Shown here: positions 15,906-24,160 of the stretch, in pieces
How positions within the stretch are numbered: position 1 is the first letter of the stretch
How the letters are laid out: each line of letters opens with the position of its first letter
DNA from: an uncultured Clostridia bacterium
GTDB lineage: Bacteria; Bacillota_A; Clostridia; Oscillospirales; Oscillospiraceae
NCBI GenBank assembly: GCA_949289625.1
Contig: CASEPH010000113.1
Coordinates: forward strand, 1-35,989
DNA: 35,989 nucleotides
Direction: 5' to 3'
Made by a program: the position numbers and the translations under genes
Notes under the pieces: model-generated
Seen by the model: the letters and a program-made list of their open reading frames with translations, nothing else
Database searches by the model: none
What the model was told of the DNA's origin: nothing

Positions 15906-17051
15906 TCAAACAGACTCGATTGTAATATCTTTGGGGGGCGTGGGGGGTGCAATGTCCTTTTCCAGCAGGAGCAAATGGCCAAAGCGGCCCTTTTGCTTGC
16001 GGACTTGATGAAAACCGAACTTGTCATAAAAGCCCAGGGCTTTTGTATTGGTGGGGGCTACGGAAAGCTGAAGCTTTGTGCGGCCCAGCATTCTATAAAA
16101 GCTGACCGCGTGGCCGATGAATTGAATGCCCAGACCCTTGTGTCGGTAGGGTTCACGAAGATAGAGAAAGGGAATATAGCCTACACCCTTCTTTTCATCC
16201 CGGCTGGGATTCAACTGAATCATACCCACAGGTGTTCGATCCAGGTATCCCACCACCATGGCCATGGGATCATTGCCGATGGTACGCTGAGCGTCCAGCC
16301 AAAAGCCGGAGCCGCTGAAGCCTTTGAGATCTCCGTAAACCACCTGCCAGGCGTCCTGCCGATAGCGGATATACTCCTCGGCGGCATCGGCGCCCATGGG
16401 GCGAATACAGAGATCTGCCGCAAGGGAAGGTATTCGCAGCAGAGACGAATCCAAATGGCTCGCATCGTTTTGGTATTCCAGGGAGAAACGACCCTGTTCC
16501 CAAGTCATCAGAGTCACGGCTGTATTGGTGCTCCGGCCGGTAAGCTCCGGATGATCCATCCCATAGAAAAGCTTAGATAGCACTGCGCGGATGAGAAAAC
16601 CATGGGCGCAGACGGCAACGGTCTGCCCGTCGCGGGTGGTTACAATATCGGTCAGGGCTGCCACAGCCCGATCTGCCACGCCTTCATAGGTGTCTGCACC
16701 AGACAGGTGCCAGTGCTGAGGATCCTGGGAAAACAGACGCATTTCCTCCGGGTGATCCGCCGCAACGGTACCAAAGGGTTGGTCCTCCCAGGGGCCCACA
16801 TTCACCTCCCGAAGCCGCCGGTCCGTGTGAAGAGGGAGCTCCTTTTGGCGGCAGAGCACTGCCGCAGTTTCCATAGCCCGGCATAAATCGCTGGAATAGA
16901 CCCCGTCCAGGGGGATATCCGCAAATCTGTTGCCCAAGGCCGCGATTTGCCGCCAGCCCAGTTCCGTGAGGGCAGAGTCCCTGTTTCCGGCCATGCGGCG
17001 GTAGAGATTGCCCTCTGCCTCTCCGTGCCGGATCAGATAAAGCTTGACCAT
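15906..17051 (-). CDS. Histidine phosphatase-GNAT acetyltransferase fusion
   Basis: Two enzymes in one 381-residue chain. Residues 1-200 are a phosphoglycerate-mutase-like histidine phosphatase: the phosphate-accepting His is H9 in LIRHGEAEGN, and the second catalytic His is in VCAHGFLIRA near residue 153. Residues 220-370 are a GNAT acetyltransferase with LREPYRHKGLGIQFI as the acetyl-CoA loop and APTNTKALGFYDKFGFH at the end. No frameshift or stop separates them. It starts three bases after pyrD on the same strand, with GGAGGT upstream, so it is probably co-transcribed with the pyrimidine genes. Substrates of either half are unknown. Confidence 0.88.
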   Translation of the reverse strand: MVKLYLIRHGEAEGNLYRRMAGNRDSALTELGWRQIAALGNRFADIPLDGVYSSDLCRAMETAAVLCRQKELPLHTDRRLREVNVGPWEDQPFGTVAADHPEEMRLFSQDPQHWHLSGADTYEGVADRAVAALTDIVTTRDGQTVAVCAHGFLIRAVLSKLFYGMDHPELTGRSTNTAVTLMTWEQGRFSLEYQNDASHLDSSLLRIPSLAADLCIRPMGADAAEEYIRYRQDAWQVVYGDLKGFSGSGFWLDAQRTIGNDPMAMVVGYLDRTPVGMIQLNPSRDEKKGVGYIPFLYLREPYRHKGLGIQFIGHAVSFYRMLGRTKLQLSVAPTNTKALGFYDKFGFHQVRKQKGRFGHLLLLEKDIAPPTPPKDITIESV

Positions 17052-17054
17052 GGG

Positions 17055-17981
17055 TTACCAGACCTCCAGGGCGCCGGTGAGGGAGGAGACCTGAGAAACT
17101 CCGTGTTTGCGGCAGAATTCCTCCAGCTCCTTGGTAATCCGGCAGGGGGCCATGGGGTCGGTCAAAATGGCGGTACCTACGGCTACTGCGGAAGCGCCGG
17201 CCATCATCAGTTCTGCGGCGTCTTCCCCGGATTCCACGCCGCCCATACCCAGCAGGGGAATTTTCACCGCTTGATAGACCTGGTGGATGCAGCGGACTGC
17301 CACGGGAAGTACAGCGGGACCGGAAAGACCGCCAGTGTTGTTTTTCAGAATGGGACGACGGGTGTTCAGGTCGATTCGCATCCCCAGCAGGGTGTTGATG
17401 AGGGAGATGGCGTCGGCGCCGGCATCTTCCACCGCCCGGGCAATGTCCGCGATGGAGGTGACATTGGGACTGAGCTTTACCATGACGGGCAGGTGCGTAT
17501 GGGATTTGACCGCGTGGGTGGCTGCAGCTGCGGTTTCCGTCCGGGTGCCGAAGGCGAGCCCCTCACATTTGACGTTGGGGCAGGAGATGTTGACCTCCAG
17601 CATGTCAACGCCATCCACGGAAAGCATCTCCGCCATCTGGGCAAACTCCTCCACGGTGCCGGCGGAGAGATTCACAATGACCCGGGTGCCCTGCTGCCGG
17701 AGCCAGGGAAGCTCATCCCTTAAAAAGCCTTCTACACCAGGGTTTTGCAGGCCTACGCTGTTGAGAATCCCGGAGGGAGTCTCTGCAATTCGAGGCCCGG
17801 GATTGCCTTCCCGCCGATGCATGGTCAGCCCCTTGGCGCAGACACCGCCCAGGTTCTTCAGAGGATAAAATCTGGCGTATTCCCGGCCAAAGCCAAAGGT
17901 TCCCGAGGCGGCCACAATGGGATTTGCCATCTCCATCCCCGCCAGGGTAACGCGCATATCCACAAGATTCTGTTCAGGCAT
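17055..17981 (-). CDS. pyrD: Dihydroorotate dehydrogenase B, catalytic subunit
   Basis: Oxidises dihydroorotate to orotate in UMP synthesis, using FMN and passing electrons to the PyrK subunit and NAD+. Class 1B is shown by the active-site cysteine C134 in NISCPNVK and by the adjacent pyrK. Other family motifs are NPIVAASGTFGFG, NSVGLQNPG and GMGGVESGEDA. The ATG at 17981 overlaps the last eight bases of pyrK, and AGGAGGTGA in the pyrK end serves as its ribosome binding site, so the two subunits are translationally coupled. Confidence 0.96.
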   Translation of the reverse strand: MPEQNLVDMRVTLAGMEMANPIVAASGTFGFGREYARFYPLKNLGGVCAKGLTMHRREGNPGPRIAETPSGILNSVGLQNPGVEGFLRDELPWLRQQGTRVIVNLSAGTVEEFAQMAEMLSVDGVDMLEVNISCPNVKCEGLAFGTRTETAAAATHAVKSHTHLPVMVKLSPNVTSIADIARAVEDAGADAISLINTLLGMRIDLNTRRPILKNNTGGLSGPAVLPVAVRCIHQVYQAVKIPLLGMGGVESGEDAAELMMAGASAVAVGTAILTDPMAPCRITKELEEFCRKHGVSQVSSLTGALEVW

Positions 17982-18732
17982 CCCAGATCACCTCCTCTCC
18001 ACGAAATACAGGGCCATCCTTGCAGGCCTCTTTCATGACCCGGCCCCCTTCTGGGGTGCGGATGGGAGTGGCACAGGTGAGGCAGGCCCCCAGACCGCAG
18101 CCCATACGCTCCTCCAGGGAGACGTAACAGGGGACGCCAGCGGCTTGGCAGGCTTCAAAGGTGGTCTTCAGCATAATCTTGGGCCCACATGCAAATACGG
18201 CGCTATAGCTGCCCTGAGCCAGCATCGCAGCCACGCCCTGAGCGGCAAAGCCCCGGGTGCCCAGGGAACCGTCGTCACTCATAATGGTGACTGCTTGACA
18301 TAGCGAATCAAAGTCGTGGAGCATCAGGCCCCGATCGGCGGAGCGAAAGGCCAACACCACGTCGGAGGCTTCTGCCCGCTGGGCAGCGAAATGCATGGGC
18401 GGAACGCCGACACCGCCGCCCACCAGCAGAATTTTTCCGTCGATCTTCGGAAAACCGTGACCCAGCGGGCCCAGAATGTCCAGGTATTCTCCCGGCTGGC
18501 GCTGGGAAAGCCAACGGGTGCCCTTGCCTTTGATTTCAAACACGATTTGAAGCCGGTTGCCCTCCACGCCAGCGATGGAGATAGGCCGGCGAAGCTGGGC
18601 AGAACCGCAGCGAATGTGTAAAAACTGTCCAGGCTGGGCTTCCCGGGCCAGTTCAGGGCTCTCCACGATAATGGATGCGTAGACTGGACCTGTATGGATC
18701 TCCAGCACAGGTGCGGATACAATTGTTTCCAT
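17974..18732 (-). CDS. pyrK: Dihydroorotate dehydrogenase B, electron transfer subunit
   Basis: FAD and 2Fe-2S protein that links PyrD to NAD+. The ferredoxin-reductase-like FAD motif RRPIS is at residues 48-52, the NAD-binding LLVGGGVGVPP near 102-112. The iron-sulphur cysteines are C212, C217, C220 and C237 (C-x4-C-x2-C-x16-C). The length of 252 residues is typical. GGGGAG precedes the ATG. It lies between pyrF (25-base gap) and pyrD (overlap). Confidence 0.95.
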   Translation of the reverse strand: METIVSAPVLEIHTGPVYASIIVESPELAREAQPGQFLHIRCGSAQLRRPISIAGVEGNRLQIVFEIKGKGTRWLSQRQPGEYLDILGPLGHGFPKIDGKILLVGGGVGVPPMHFAAQRAEASDVVLAFRSADRGLMLHDFDSLCQAVTIMSDDGSLGTRGFAAQGVAAMLAQGSYSAVFACGPKIMLKTTFEACQAAGVPCYVSLEERMGCGLGACLTCATPIRTPEGGRVMKEACKDGPVFRGEEVIWDA

Positions 18733-18757
18733 GAGTTATCTCCCCTTGTGGTTGGAA

Positions 18758-19690
18758 TTACAGGATTGTCACAAAGCGACAGATGTCGTCCCGCATCCGG
18801 ATGGCCTCATTTCGAGCTGCCTCCTGATAATCCTTACCGGTGCCGTCCTCTGTCTTTTTCCAGGCACACATGATCCCCCGGGAGGAATTGACGATGGCAC
18901 CGTGGCCGAATTTGTCGAAGGCATACTGCACGTCCTTGGCTTTACCCCCCTGAGCACCGTAACCGGGAACCAGGAAGAACAGCTGGGGATATTTTTCTCG
19001 CAATGCTTTGAGATCCTGGGGATGGGTGGCTCCCACCACAGCACCGATGGCCGACCAGCCGGAGGGTCCCACCAGCTGCTCCTTGTCGGTGAGCCGGACA
19101 GCCAGATCGGCCACCACGGTATGGACCAGCCGATCCCCTGCAATCAGATCCTGAAGTTCCCGAGAACTGGGATTGGAGGTCTTGACCAGCAGGAACATGG
19201 ACTTGCTGCGTTCCTTGCACAGGGCGGTGAAGGGTTTGAGGGCGTCGGTACCCAGATACCCGTTGACAGTGATGCAGTCGCAGTCGAAGGGGGCGTAGCG
19301 CTGCCCATTCACCTCTACTTCGCCCAGATAGGCTTGGGCGTAGGCCTCACAGGTGGTGCCGATGTCGCCCCGTTTGGCGTCCATAATCACATAAAGTCCC
19401 TGCTCCTTGGCATAGGCACAGATCTCCTCCAGCACCGCGATACCGGCGCTGCCCAACACCTCAAAATAGGCGCTCTGGGGCTTGACTGCGGGAACCACAT
19501 CCTTTAGCGCGTCGATGAGCCCGCGGCAGAACAGCCGATAGGCCTCAGCAGCCCCCCGCAGTGTGGGACCGTATTTGGCATAGGCCTCCTCCAGAAGATG
19601 CTGTGGAATATAGTCCAGCTTGGGATCCAGTCCGGCCACGGTGGGATTCTTTTTTTGGCGAATCTTTTCCTGCAAAATATCCATCGACAT
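18758..19690 (-). CDS. pyrF: Orotidine 5'-phosphate decarboxylase, type 2
   Basis: Last step of UMP synthesis, decarboxylating OMP. The catalytic D-x-K-x-x-D motif is D104-A-K106-R-G-D109 in MDAKRGDIG. The 310-residue length and sequences such as LLVKTSNPSS and LVPGYGAQGG mark the longer type 2 family. AAGGAGTG lies before the ATG at 19690. It is the first gene of the pyrF-pyrK-pyrD unit. The leader is only about 30 bases, too short for a PyrR attenuator. Confidence 0.96.
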   Translation of the reverse strand: MSMDILQEKIRQKKNPTVAGLDPKLDYIPQHLLEEAYAKYGPTLRGAAEAYRLFCRGLIDALKDVVPAVKPQSAYFEVLGSAGIAVLEEICAYAKEQGLYVIMDAKRGDIGTTCEAYAQAYLGEVEVNGQRYAPFDCDCITVNGYLGTDALKPFTALCKERSKSMFLLVKTSNPSSRELQDLIAGDRLVHTVVADLAVRLTDKEQLVGPSGWSAIGAVVGATHPQDLKALREKYPQLFFLVPGYGAQGGKAKDVQYAFDKFGHGAIVNSSRGIMCAWKKTEDGTGKDYQEAARNEAIRMRDDICRFVTIL

Positions 19691-19727
19691 GGGAGTTCAC
19701 TCCTTGTATATATTTGTATTTTGGTTT

Positions 19728-19756
19728 AGTGTAGCACATTTGCGGCAGGATGTAAA
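19728..19756 (-). promoter_or_regulatory. Promoter of pyrF-pyrK-pyrD
   Basis: Minus-strand TTTACA, 17 bases, TACACT, 38 bases before the pyrF ATG and directly after the terminator of the upstream gene. Confidence 0.65.
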
Positions 19757-19762
19757 GAAAAG

Positions 19763-19794
19763 GGCCGCCGCAAAACAGGTAATTTGCGACGGCC
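19763..19794 (-). terminator. Terminator of the LTA synthase-like gene
   Basis: A 12-bp stem with one G-T wobble on the minus strand (19763-19774 with 19783-19794), followed there by CTTTTCTTT. Confidence 0.75.
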
Positions 19795-19825
19795 AAAATT
19801 CTATCTATTTTTTGGGTACAAGATG

Positions 19826-22066
19826 TCAGGAAGTGGGGCTGGGAGACGGACTTGGAGAGACAGAGGGGCTGGGCGATGCTGTGACTGTGGCAGCTGCCGT
19901 GGCCTTGGGGATCCAACTTTCATTGTCTGTAATATCGTCCTCTCCAAACAAAACTCCATAATAGTCCAGCGCCAGGACCTGGCCGGAGAAACTGAGCTTA
20001 TTGCTGACGATCTGATTGATTCGGGAAACATATTCTTCATCGGTCTCATAGCCCTCGTTGGGGTAGAAGGTCCCCTCCTGGGCGTCGTATTTTCCCCGCT
20101 CCGTGACCCAGGAGTAGTTATTCCAGAGGGCCAGGGGCTCCGCATCGGAAAACACATCCCGGCCCACCAGCAGTCTGGAGTCATATTCCAGGCCAAACAG
20201 GTTGGACAGGGTGGGAACCACGTCGAGACTGTAGGTGGGGGCGGAGATCTCGCAGACCATATCCTGATACTCCGTCTCCAGACAGCCGGACCAGATCAGC
20301 AGTGCATTGTGGTCCTGCTCCCAGCTGTGCTCGTAGGTATAGCCGTAGAGATCGGTGACATAGTCCTCGGTGTTGTCAAAGGTAGCGGTGTTCTCTAAGC
20401 CGTAGGGGTAGTGGTCGGAGGTAAGACAGATGACGGTGTCATCAGCGATCCCGGCCTCCTCTAGCTTTTCGATCATGGTGGTCAGCGCGTTCTCCAGTTC
20501 CATCTGATAACAGAAATAGTACAGGGTGGTATCCTTGTACCGGCTGCCCAGGACGGACTGGACCCGGCTAAGGTATTTTGTCACATAGGGAGAATCCTCC
20601 ATGTAAATACAATGGCCGCTGAGGGTCATATAATAGATACTGAAGGGTTGCTTGTCCAGATAGGTGTCCATGGTGACGTCGAAAAGGGTGGTGTCTGAGG
20701 TGTCGCTGCCCACCAGATCTTCGATGCCGTTGCCCATGCCTAGGTAGTCGGCATATCCCAAATTCTCGTGGGTCAAATCCCGGTCATAAAAATCATAGGT
20801 GCCGCTGTGGTAGCATTGACTGTAGTAGTTTTGACGCTGAAGCTGATTGCCCAGGGTAAAGTAGTTGTTATTATACTGGGTCTCCAGAATGGACTCAATG
20901 CCGTCCAAGGGAGCCAGCCCCATGAGGAAGGAAAATTCACCGCTGGAGGTGCTGCCGCCCCAGGTGGGCTGATAGTATTCGGAGAAGTAAAATCCGTTAT
21001 GGGCCATGCGATAGAGGGTAGGCGTCAGTTCCTCGTTGATGACGCAGTCGGAAAAAGCCTCGGCACAGATCAGAATCAGGTTTTTCCCTTCAAAAAGGCC
21101 GGTGCACGCATTTTGCTTGCTGGGGGTCAGGGAGTCCACATAAGTGTGGAGCTCCGCCAATTCCTCGTTATCTGTGGATTCCGCCAGCGCGGCAAAGTCC
21201 AGATCCATCACATTGTCCTCATAAACAATGGGCGCCTGGGAGACTACTGCCGATGGTGACGGGGAGGGAGAGGCGGAAGGCTCCACCTCCAGCACAAATT
21301 CCTTGCTGGTTCCGCCTCCCAGCAGCGCATACTTTTCGCTGAGCCGGACGCTGGTGAACAGACCAAAGGTCTTGGTGGCGGTGTTAAAATCAAACTGGCC
21401 TTCATATTGCGCGCTGTGTTTTCCGTGGGTGGCGGCCAGGGTACTGACGCCGCTAACCACCAGAGCGCAGGCCAACAGAATCCCGATAAAGGGACGGTGA
21501 AATCGTTTCGCAGGCATCCGCCGACGCCCTGTCAGGGTGTAAAGCAGGGCAGGCAAGAGGAAAAGAACAATTTTAGGAATCCCAAAAATAATAGAGCGAA
21601 GCAACTCCCCACTAAAACCGCCCACCACACCGCCTGCACCGGAGGAGATGGCGCTGGGGGTCATGTAAACCTGATAGCTGTCCCGAATCAGGCATTCCAC
21701 AATAAAGAGCAGGCCGGTGCCATAGAGCAGCACCAAGCTGAGAATACGGTTGACTTTGGGACGAAACCAGCTGGTAAGGCAGGTGCAAAACAGACCCAGA
21801 CTCACCGCAAACAGAATGGGATAGATGAGACTCTGAAAAAAGGCGGAGCCGCCATAAAGCCGCAGCAGCAACTCATAATATACAAATACCGCAGGAAACA
21901 GCGGCAAATGAGACAGCTGCCAAGTTTGGGCCCGATAGAGCCGAAGCAGGTTGTTTCGTACGTTACGAAAAATTTGATAGTATTCAGAAAAACGGCTTTT
22001 GGCAGAGCCTGCTGCAGGCCGACGGATCGGTGCTTTAGCTGGGGTTCGGCGAGGATGATCGGTCAA
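19826..22066 (-). CDS. LTA synthase-family membrane sulfatase
   Basis: Polytopic membrane protein with an external alkaline-phosphatase/sulfatase domain of the LtaS type, which polymerises glycerol phosphate or transfers similar groups outside the cell. About five hydrophobic segments in residues 45-215 are followed by a SPSPSPS linker and the catalytic domain. The nucleophile is T373 in GGSTSSGEFSF; metal ligands lie in LILICAEAFSD and SDHYPYG. The tail is SPSPSVSPSPSPSPTS. The start is a TTG at 22066, six bases after AGAGGTG; the longer in-frame ATG at 22123 lies within the promoter. Whether it makes teichoic acid or another phosphopolymer is not visible. Confidence 0.88.
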   Translation of the reverse strand: MTDHPRRTPAKAPIRRPAAGSAKSRFSEYYQIFRNVRNNLLRLYRAQTWQLSHLPLFPAVFVYYELLLRLYGGSAFFQSLIYPILFAVSLGLFCTCLTSWFRPKVNRILSLVLLYGTGLLFIVECLIRDSYQVYMTPSAISSGAGGVVGGFSGELLRSIIFGIPKIVLFLLPALLYTLTGRRRMPAKRFHRPFIGILLACALVVSGVSTLAATHGKHSAQYEGQFDFNTATKTFGLFTSVRLSEKYALLGGGTSKEFVLEVEPSASPSPSPSAVVSQAPIVYEDNVMDLDFAALAESTDNEELAELHTYVDSLTPSKQNACTGLFEGKNLILICAEAFSDCVINEELTPTLYRMAHNGFYFSEYYQPTWGGSTSSGEFSFLMGLAPLDGIESILETQYNNNYFTLGNQLQRQNYYSQCYHSGTYDFYDRDLTHENLGYADYLGMGNGIEDLVGSDTSDTTLFDVTMDTYLDKQPFSIYYMTLSGHCIYMEDSPYVTKYLSRVQSVLGSRYKDTTLYYFCYQMELENALTTMIEKLEEAGIADDTVICLTSDHYPYGLENTATFDNTEDYVTDLYGYTYEHSWEQDHNALLIWSGCLETEYQDMVCEISAPTYSLDVVPTLSNLFGLEYDSRLLVGRDVFSDAEPLALWNNYSWVTERGKYDAQEGTFYPNEGYETDEEYVSRINQIVSNKLSFSGQVLALDYYGVLFGEDDITDNESWIPKATAAATVTASPSPSVSPSPSPSPTS

Positions 22067-22101
22067 AGGAAACACCTCTATGCAAAATGAATATTTAAAA
22101 T

Positions 22102-22130
22102 ATTTTAGCACGGGATTCGACAAAATGCAA
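22102..22130 (-). promoter_or_regulatory. Promoter of the LTA synthase-like gene
   Basis: Minus-strand TTGCAT, 17 bases, TAAAAT. Transcription would start near 22095, downstream of the ATG at 22123, which rules out that start. Confidence 0.65.
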
Positions 22131-22222
22131 CAAATACAAATGGAATATTATGTATTTTTTGGCGATGTTTTTATGCAATTGTGTATGGAATAAAGCAGAA
22201 TCATTTTAAGGCGGACACAGAA

Positions 22223-22257
22223 AAACCGCAGCGAAACCAGCGGCTTCGTTGCGGTTT
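22223..22257 (-). terminator. Terminator of pyrC
   Basis: A 13-bp stem with one G-U pair (22223-22235 with 22245-22257), followed on the minus strand by TTCTGTGTCC after a run of T in the stem base (GGTTTTTC). Confidence 0.75.
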
Positions 22258-22290
22258 ACCGTAAAGTTCTAGGATATGCAAATACAACGG

Positions 22291-23565
22291 TCAAAGCATA
22301 CGATGGGTAATGACGCCCTCCAAGATGGTCAGTTTCACCCGACCGGTGAGTTGCTCGCCCTGGAATACAGTGTTTCTGGCCTTGGAACGGAAAGTGGATG
22401 GATCCACAGTCCAGGTTTCGTTGGGATCAAAGGCCATCAAATCCGCAGGATCGCCAGGTTTTAAAGCAATGGTGCGGCCGAGAATGGAGGCCGGGTTCAG
22501 AGCCATCTTGGCGATCAGTTGAGGCAGAGTCAAATGGCCGGGCAAACATAGGGCGGTATATGAAGCGGCCAGACTGGTCTCCAATCCTACCATGCCGCTG
22601 GGGGCATCCGGTAGAGGACGGGCTTTTTCCTCTGGGGCGTGGGGGGCATGGTCGGTGACAATGCAGTCCAGAGTGCCGTCCATCAGTCCCTCCAGAATGG
22701 CCTGACGATCCGCCTCTGTGCGCAGCGGTGGATTGACCCGGGCAAGGGTACCTTTTTTCAAAATTTCCTGTTCTGTAAAGAGGAAATACTGCGGGCAGGT
22801 CTCGGCCGTGGCCTGTACGCCCCTCGCTTTGTATTCCCGAATCAGTCGGACGGAACCGGCGGTGGAGACATGGGCGATATGGACATGGCCTCCGGTTTCC
22901 TCTGCCAGCATCAGATCTCGGGCCACCATCAGATCTTCGGCGATGGCAGGACGACCGGGCAGGCCCAGTTGACGGGAAATGGCGCCCTCGTTGACCGCAT
23001 AGTTTTGTACCATTTCCCCGTCCTCACAGTGAGAAATCACGATTTTACCCAGTTTTTTTGCTGCCAGCAGGGCGTCCCGCATCCGCTTTGCGGAGGTGAC
23101 TGGAACGCCGTCATCGGAGAAAGCAATAGCACCGGCGGCAGCTAGACCGGGAAAATCCGTCAACTCCTCTCCCTTCTGTCCCTGGGTTACTGCTGCAATG
23201 GGCAGGACCCGGCACAGACCAGCTTCCGTGCTTTTTTTATAAACGTAAGAAATCCAATCCGGTGTGTCCAGGACGGGACGGGTGTTGGGCATACAGGCCA
23301 CAGTGGTGACGCCACCGGCTGCGGCTGCTGCGGAACCGGTGGCAATGTCCTCCTTATAGGTCTGGCCCGGATCCCGAAAATGGACATGCATATCCACCAG
23401 ACCCGGGCAAAGATACTTGCCAGAGAGATCCAGCACCTGATGGGTCCCGGAAGAAATTTCCGGTGCCATGGCGGCAATATGTCCGTTTTCCACCAGCAGA
23501 TCCAGATGAGTGACAGAATCGGCGACGGGATCCACAAAATCGGCATTTTTCAGCAAAATTCCCAT
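22291..23565 (-). CDS. pyrC: Dihydroorotase, type I
   Basis: Zinc enzyme that closes N-carbamoyl-aspartate to dihydroorotate. Metal-ligand motifs are in order: DMHVHFRDPG with H60 and H62, VISHCEDG, HIAHVST and TDHAPH. The 424-residue length and these motifs fit the multifunctional-type (class I) dihydroorotase of Gram-positive bacteria. The ATG at 23565 follows AAAGGAA; an in-frame extension to 23865 overlaps the divergent small gene and is rejected. It lies upstream of the pyrF-K-D unit on the same strand, separated by the LTA synthase-like gene. Confidence 0.95.
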   Translation of the reverse strand: MGILLKNADFVDPVADSVTHLDLLVENGHIAAMAPEISSGTHQVLDLSGKYLCPGLVDMHVHFRDPGQTYKEDIATGSAAAAAGGVTTVACMPNTRPVLDTPDWISYVYKKSTEAGLCRVLPIAAVTQGQKGEELTDFPGLAAAGAIAFSDDGVPVTSAKRMRDALLAAKKLGKIVISHCEDGEMVQNYAVNEGAISRQLGLPGRPAIAEDLMVARDLMLAEETGGHVHIAHVSTAGSVRLIREYKARGVQATAETCPQYFLFTEQEILKKGTLARVNPPLRTEADRQAILEGLMDGTLDCIVTDHAPHAPEEKARPLPDAPSGMVGLETSLAASYTALCLPGHLTLPQLIAKMALNPASILGRTIALKPGDPADLMAFDPNETWTVDPSTFRSKARNTVFQGEQLTGRVKLTILEGVITHRML

Positions 23566-23635
23566 AAGCTTTTCGTTCCTTTCGGTATAGGATGTCTCCT
23601 GTGGGGCAGACTTTTCATGAGGGGAGGGACATGAA

Positions 23636-23809
23636 ATGGAAGTAAAAACATTTATGATGGCCATGGGCCTGGGTGCCGCTGCGGGAACCGCAGTTGGTAT
23701 GATGATGCCGCGGAACAAGACCATGCGGCAGATCGGCAAAAATGTTTCCACTGCAGCCGCAGATACCGTCACGCGAGCGGTGAATACGGTGGAAAAAAAG
23801 ATGCAGTGA
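23636..23809 (+). CDS. 57-residue small protein with glycine-zipper helix
   Basis: A small ORF that is easy to miss. The protein is MEVKTFMMAMGLGAAAGTAV, then GMMMPRNKTMRQIGKN, then a Thr/Ala/Val-rich amphipathic end with TVTRAVNTVEKKMQ. GGGGAGGG lies seven bases before the ATG and a strong terminator lies ten bases after the stop, so a gene is likely. The first helix has a GxxxG-like pattern (GLGAAAGTAVG) and many methionines and could enter or lie on the membrane; the rest resembles YtxH-type helical proteins. It is divergent to pyrC. Function is unknown. An out-of-frame ATG at 23631 stops after four codons. Confidence 0.7.
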   Translation: MEVKTFMMAMGLGAAAGTAVGMMMPRNKTMRQIGKNVSTAAADTVTRAVNTVEKKMQ

Positions 23810-23818
23810 CGACCCAAA

Positions 23819-23856
23819 ACCGGCAGAGGAATCTTTGCCGGTACATATTTTTTATA
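23819..23856 (+). terminator. Terminator of the 57-residue protein gene
   Basis: A 10-bp stem with one G-U pair (23819-23828 with 23833-23842) followed by ACATATTTTTT. Confidence 0.75.
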
Positions 23857-23944
23857 GTATATCACGTTTTCAGGAAAGGACCAAGAATAATTCTGGAAGT
23901 TTTATCAGACACGCAAGTTTTTTTGTGATTTTCGCAGAAAGTGC

Positions 23945-23973
23945 TTGCATTTTTAAAAAGAAGGTGCTATACT
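23945..23973 (+). promoter_or_regulatory. Promoter of tRNA-Arg
   Basis: TTGCAT, 17 bases, TATACT, ending 24 bases before the mature 5' end of the tRNA. Confidence 0.75.
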
Positions 23974-23997
23974 ATTCAAGCGTTCTCAATGGAATAT

Positions 23998-24074
23998 GCG
24001 CCGGTAGCTCAGTTGGATAGAGTGACTGACTACGAATCAGTAGGTCGGGGGTTCGAGTCCCTTCCGGCGTACCA
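23998..24074 (+). tRNA. tRNA-Arg (ACG)
   Basis: A full cloverleaf of 77 bases with encoded CCA. The acceptor stem is GCGCCGG with CCGGCGT (one G-U at the top). The anticodon stem ACTGA/TCAGT encloses the loop CTACGAA, giving anticodon ACG, read as inosine for CGN arginine codons. The T arm has GGGGG with CCCTT, i.e. two G-U pairs at its base, and the loop TTCGAGT. Confidence 0.97.
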
Positions 24075-24098
24075 ACTTTCCTTTGAAACAGAATGCGG

Positions 24099-24125
24099 AA
24101 AAGCACCGAGAAATCGGTGCTTTTT
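24099..24125. terminator. Terminator after tRNA-Arg
   Basis: An 11-bp perfect stem with a GAAA tetraloop (24099-24109 with 24114-24124) followed by T on the plus strand. A-rich and T-rich sides make it usable also for the minus-strand transporter gene that ends at 24161. Confidence 0.9.
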
Positions 24126-24160
24126 CTGTCTCTATGGCTGGGCTGGCACAGGCTGACGGG

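Noticed and set aside
19691..19760. Possible riboswitch or PyrR attenuator before pyrF
   Set aside because: The promoter is only 38 bases before the start codon, leaving no room for a structured leader.
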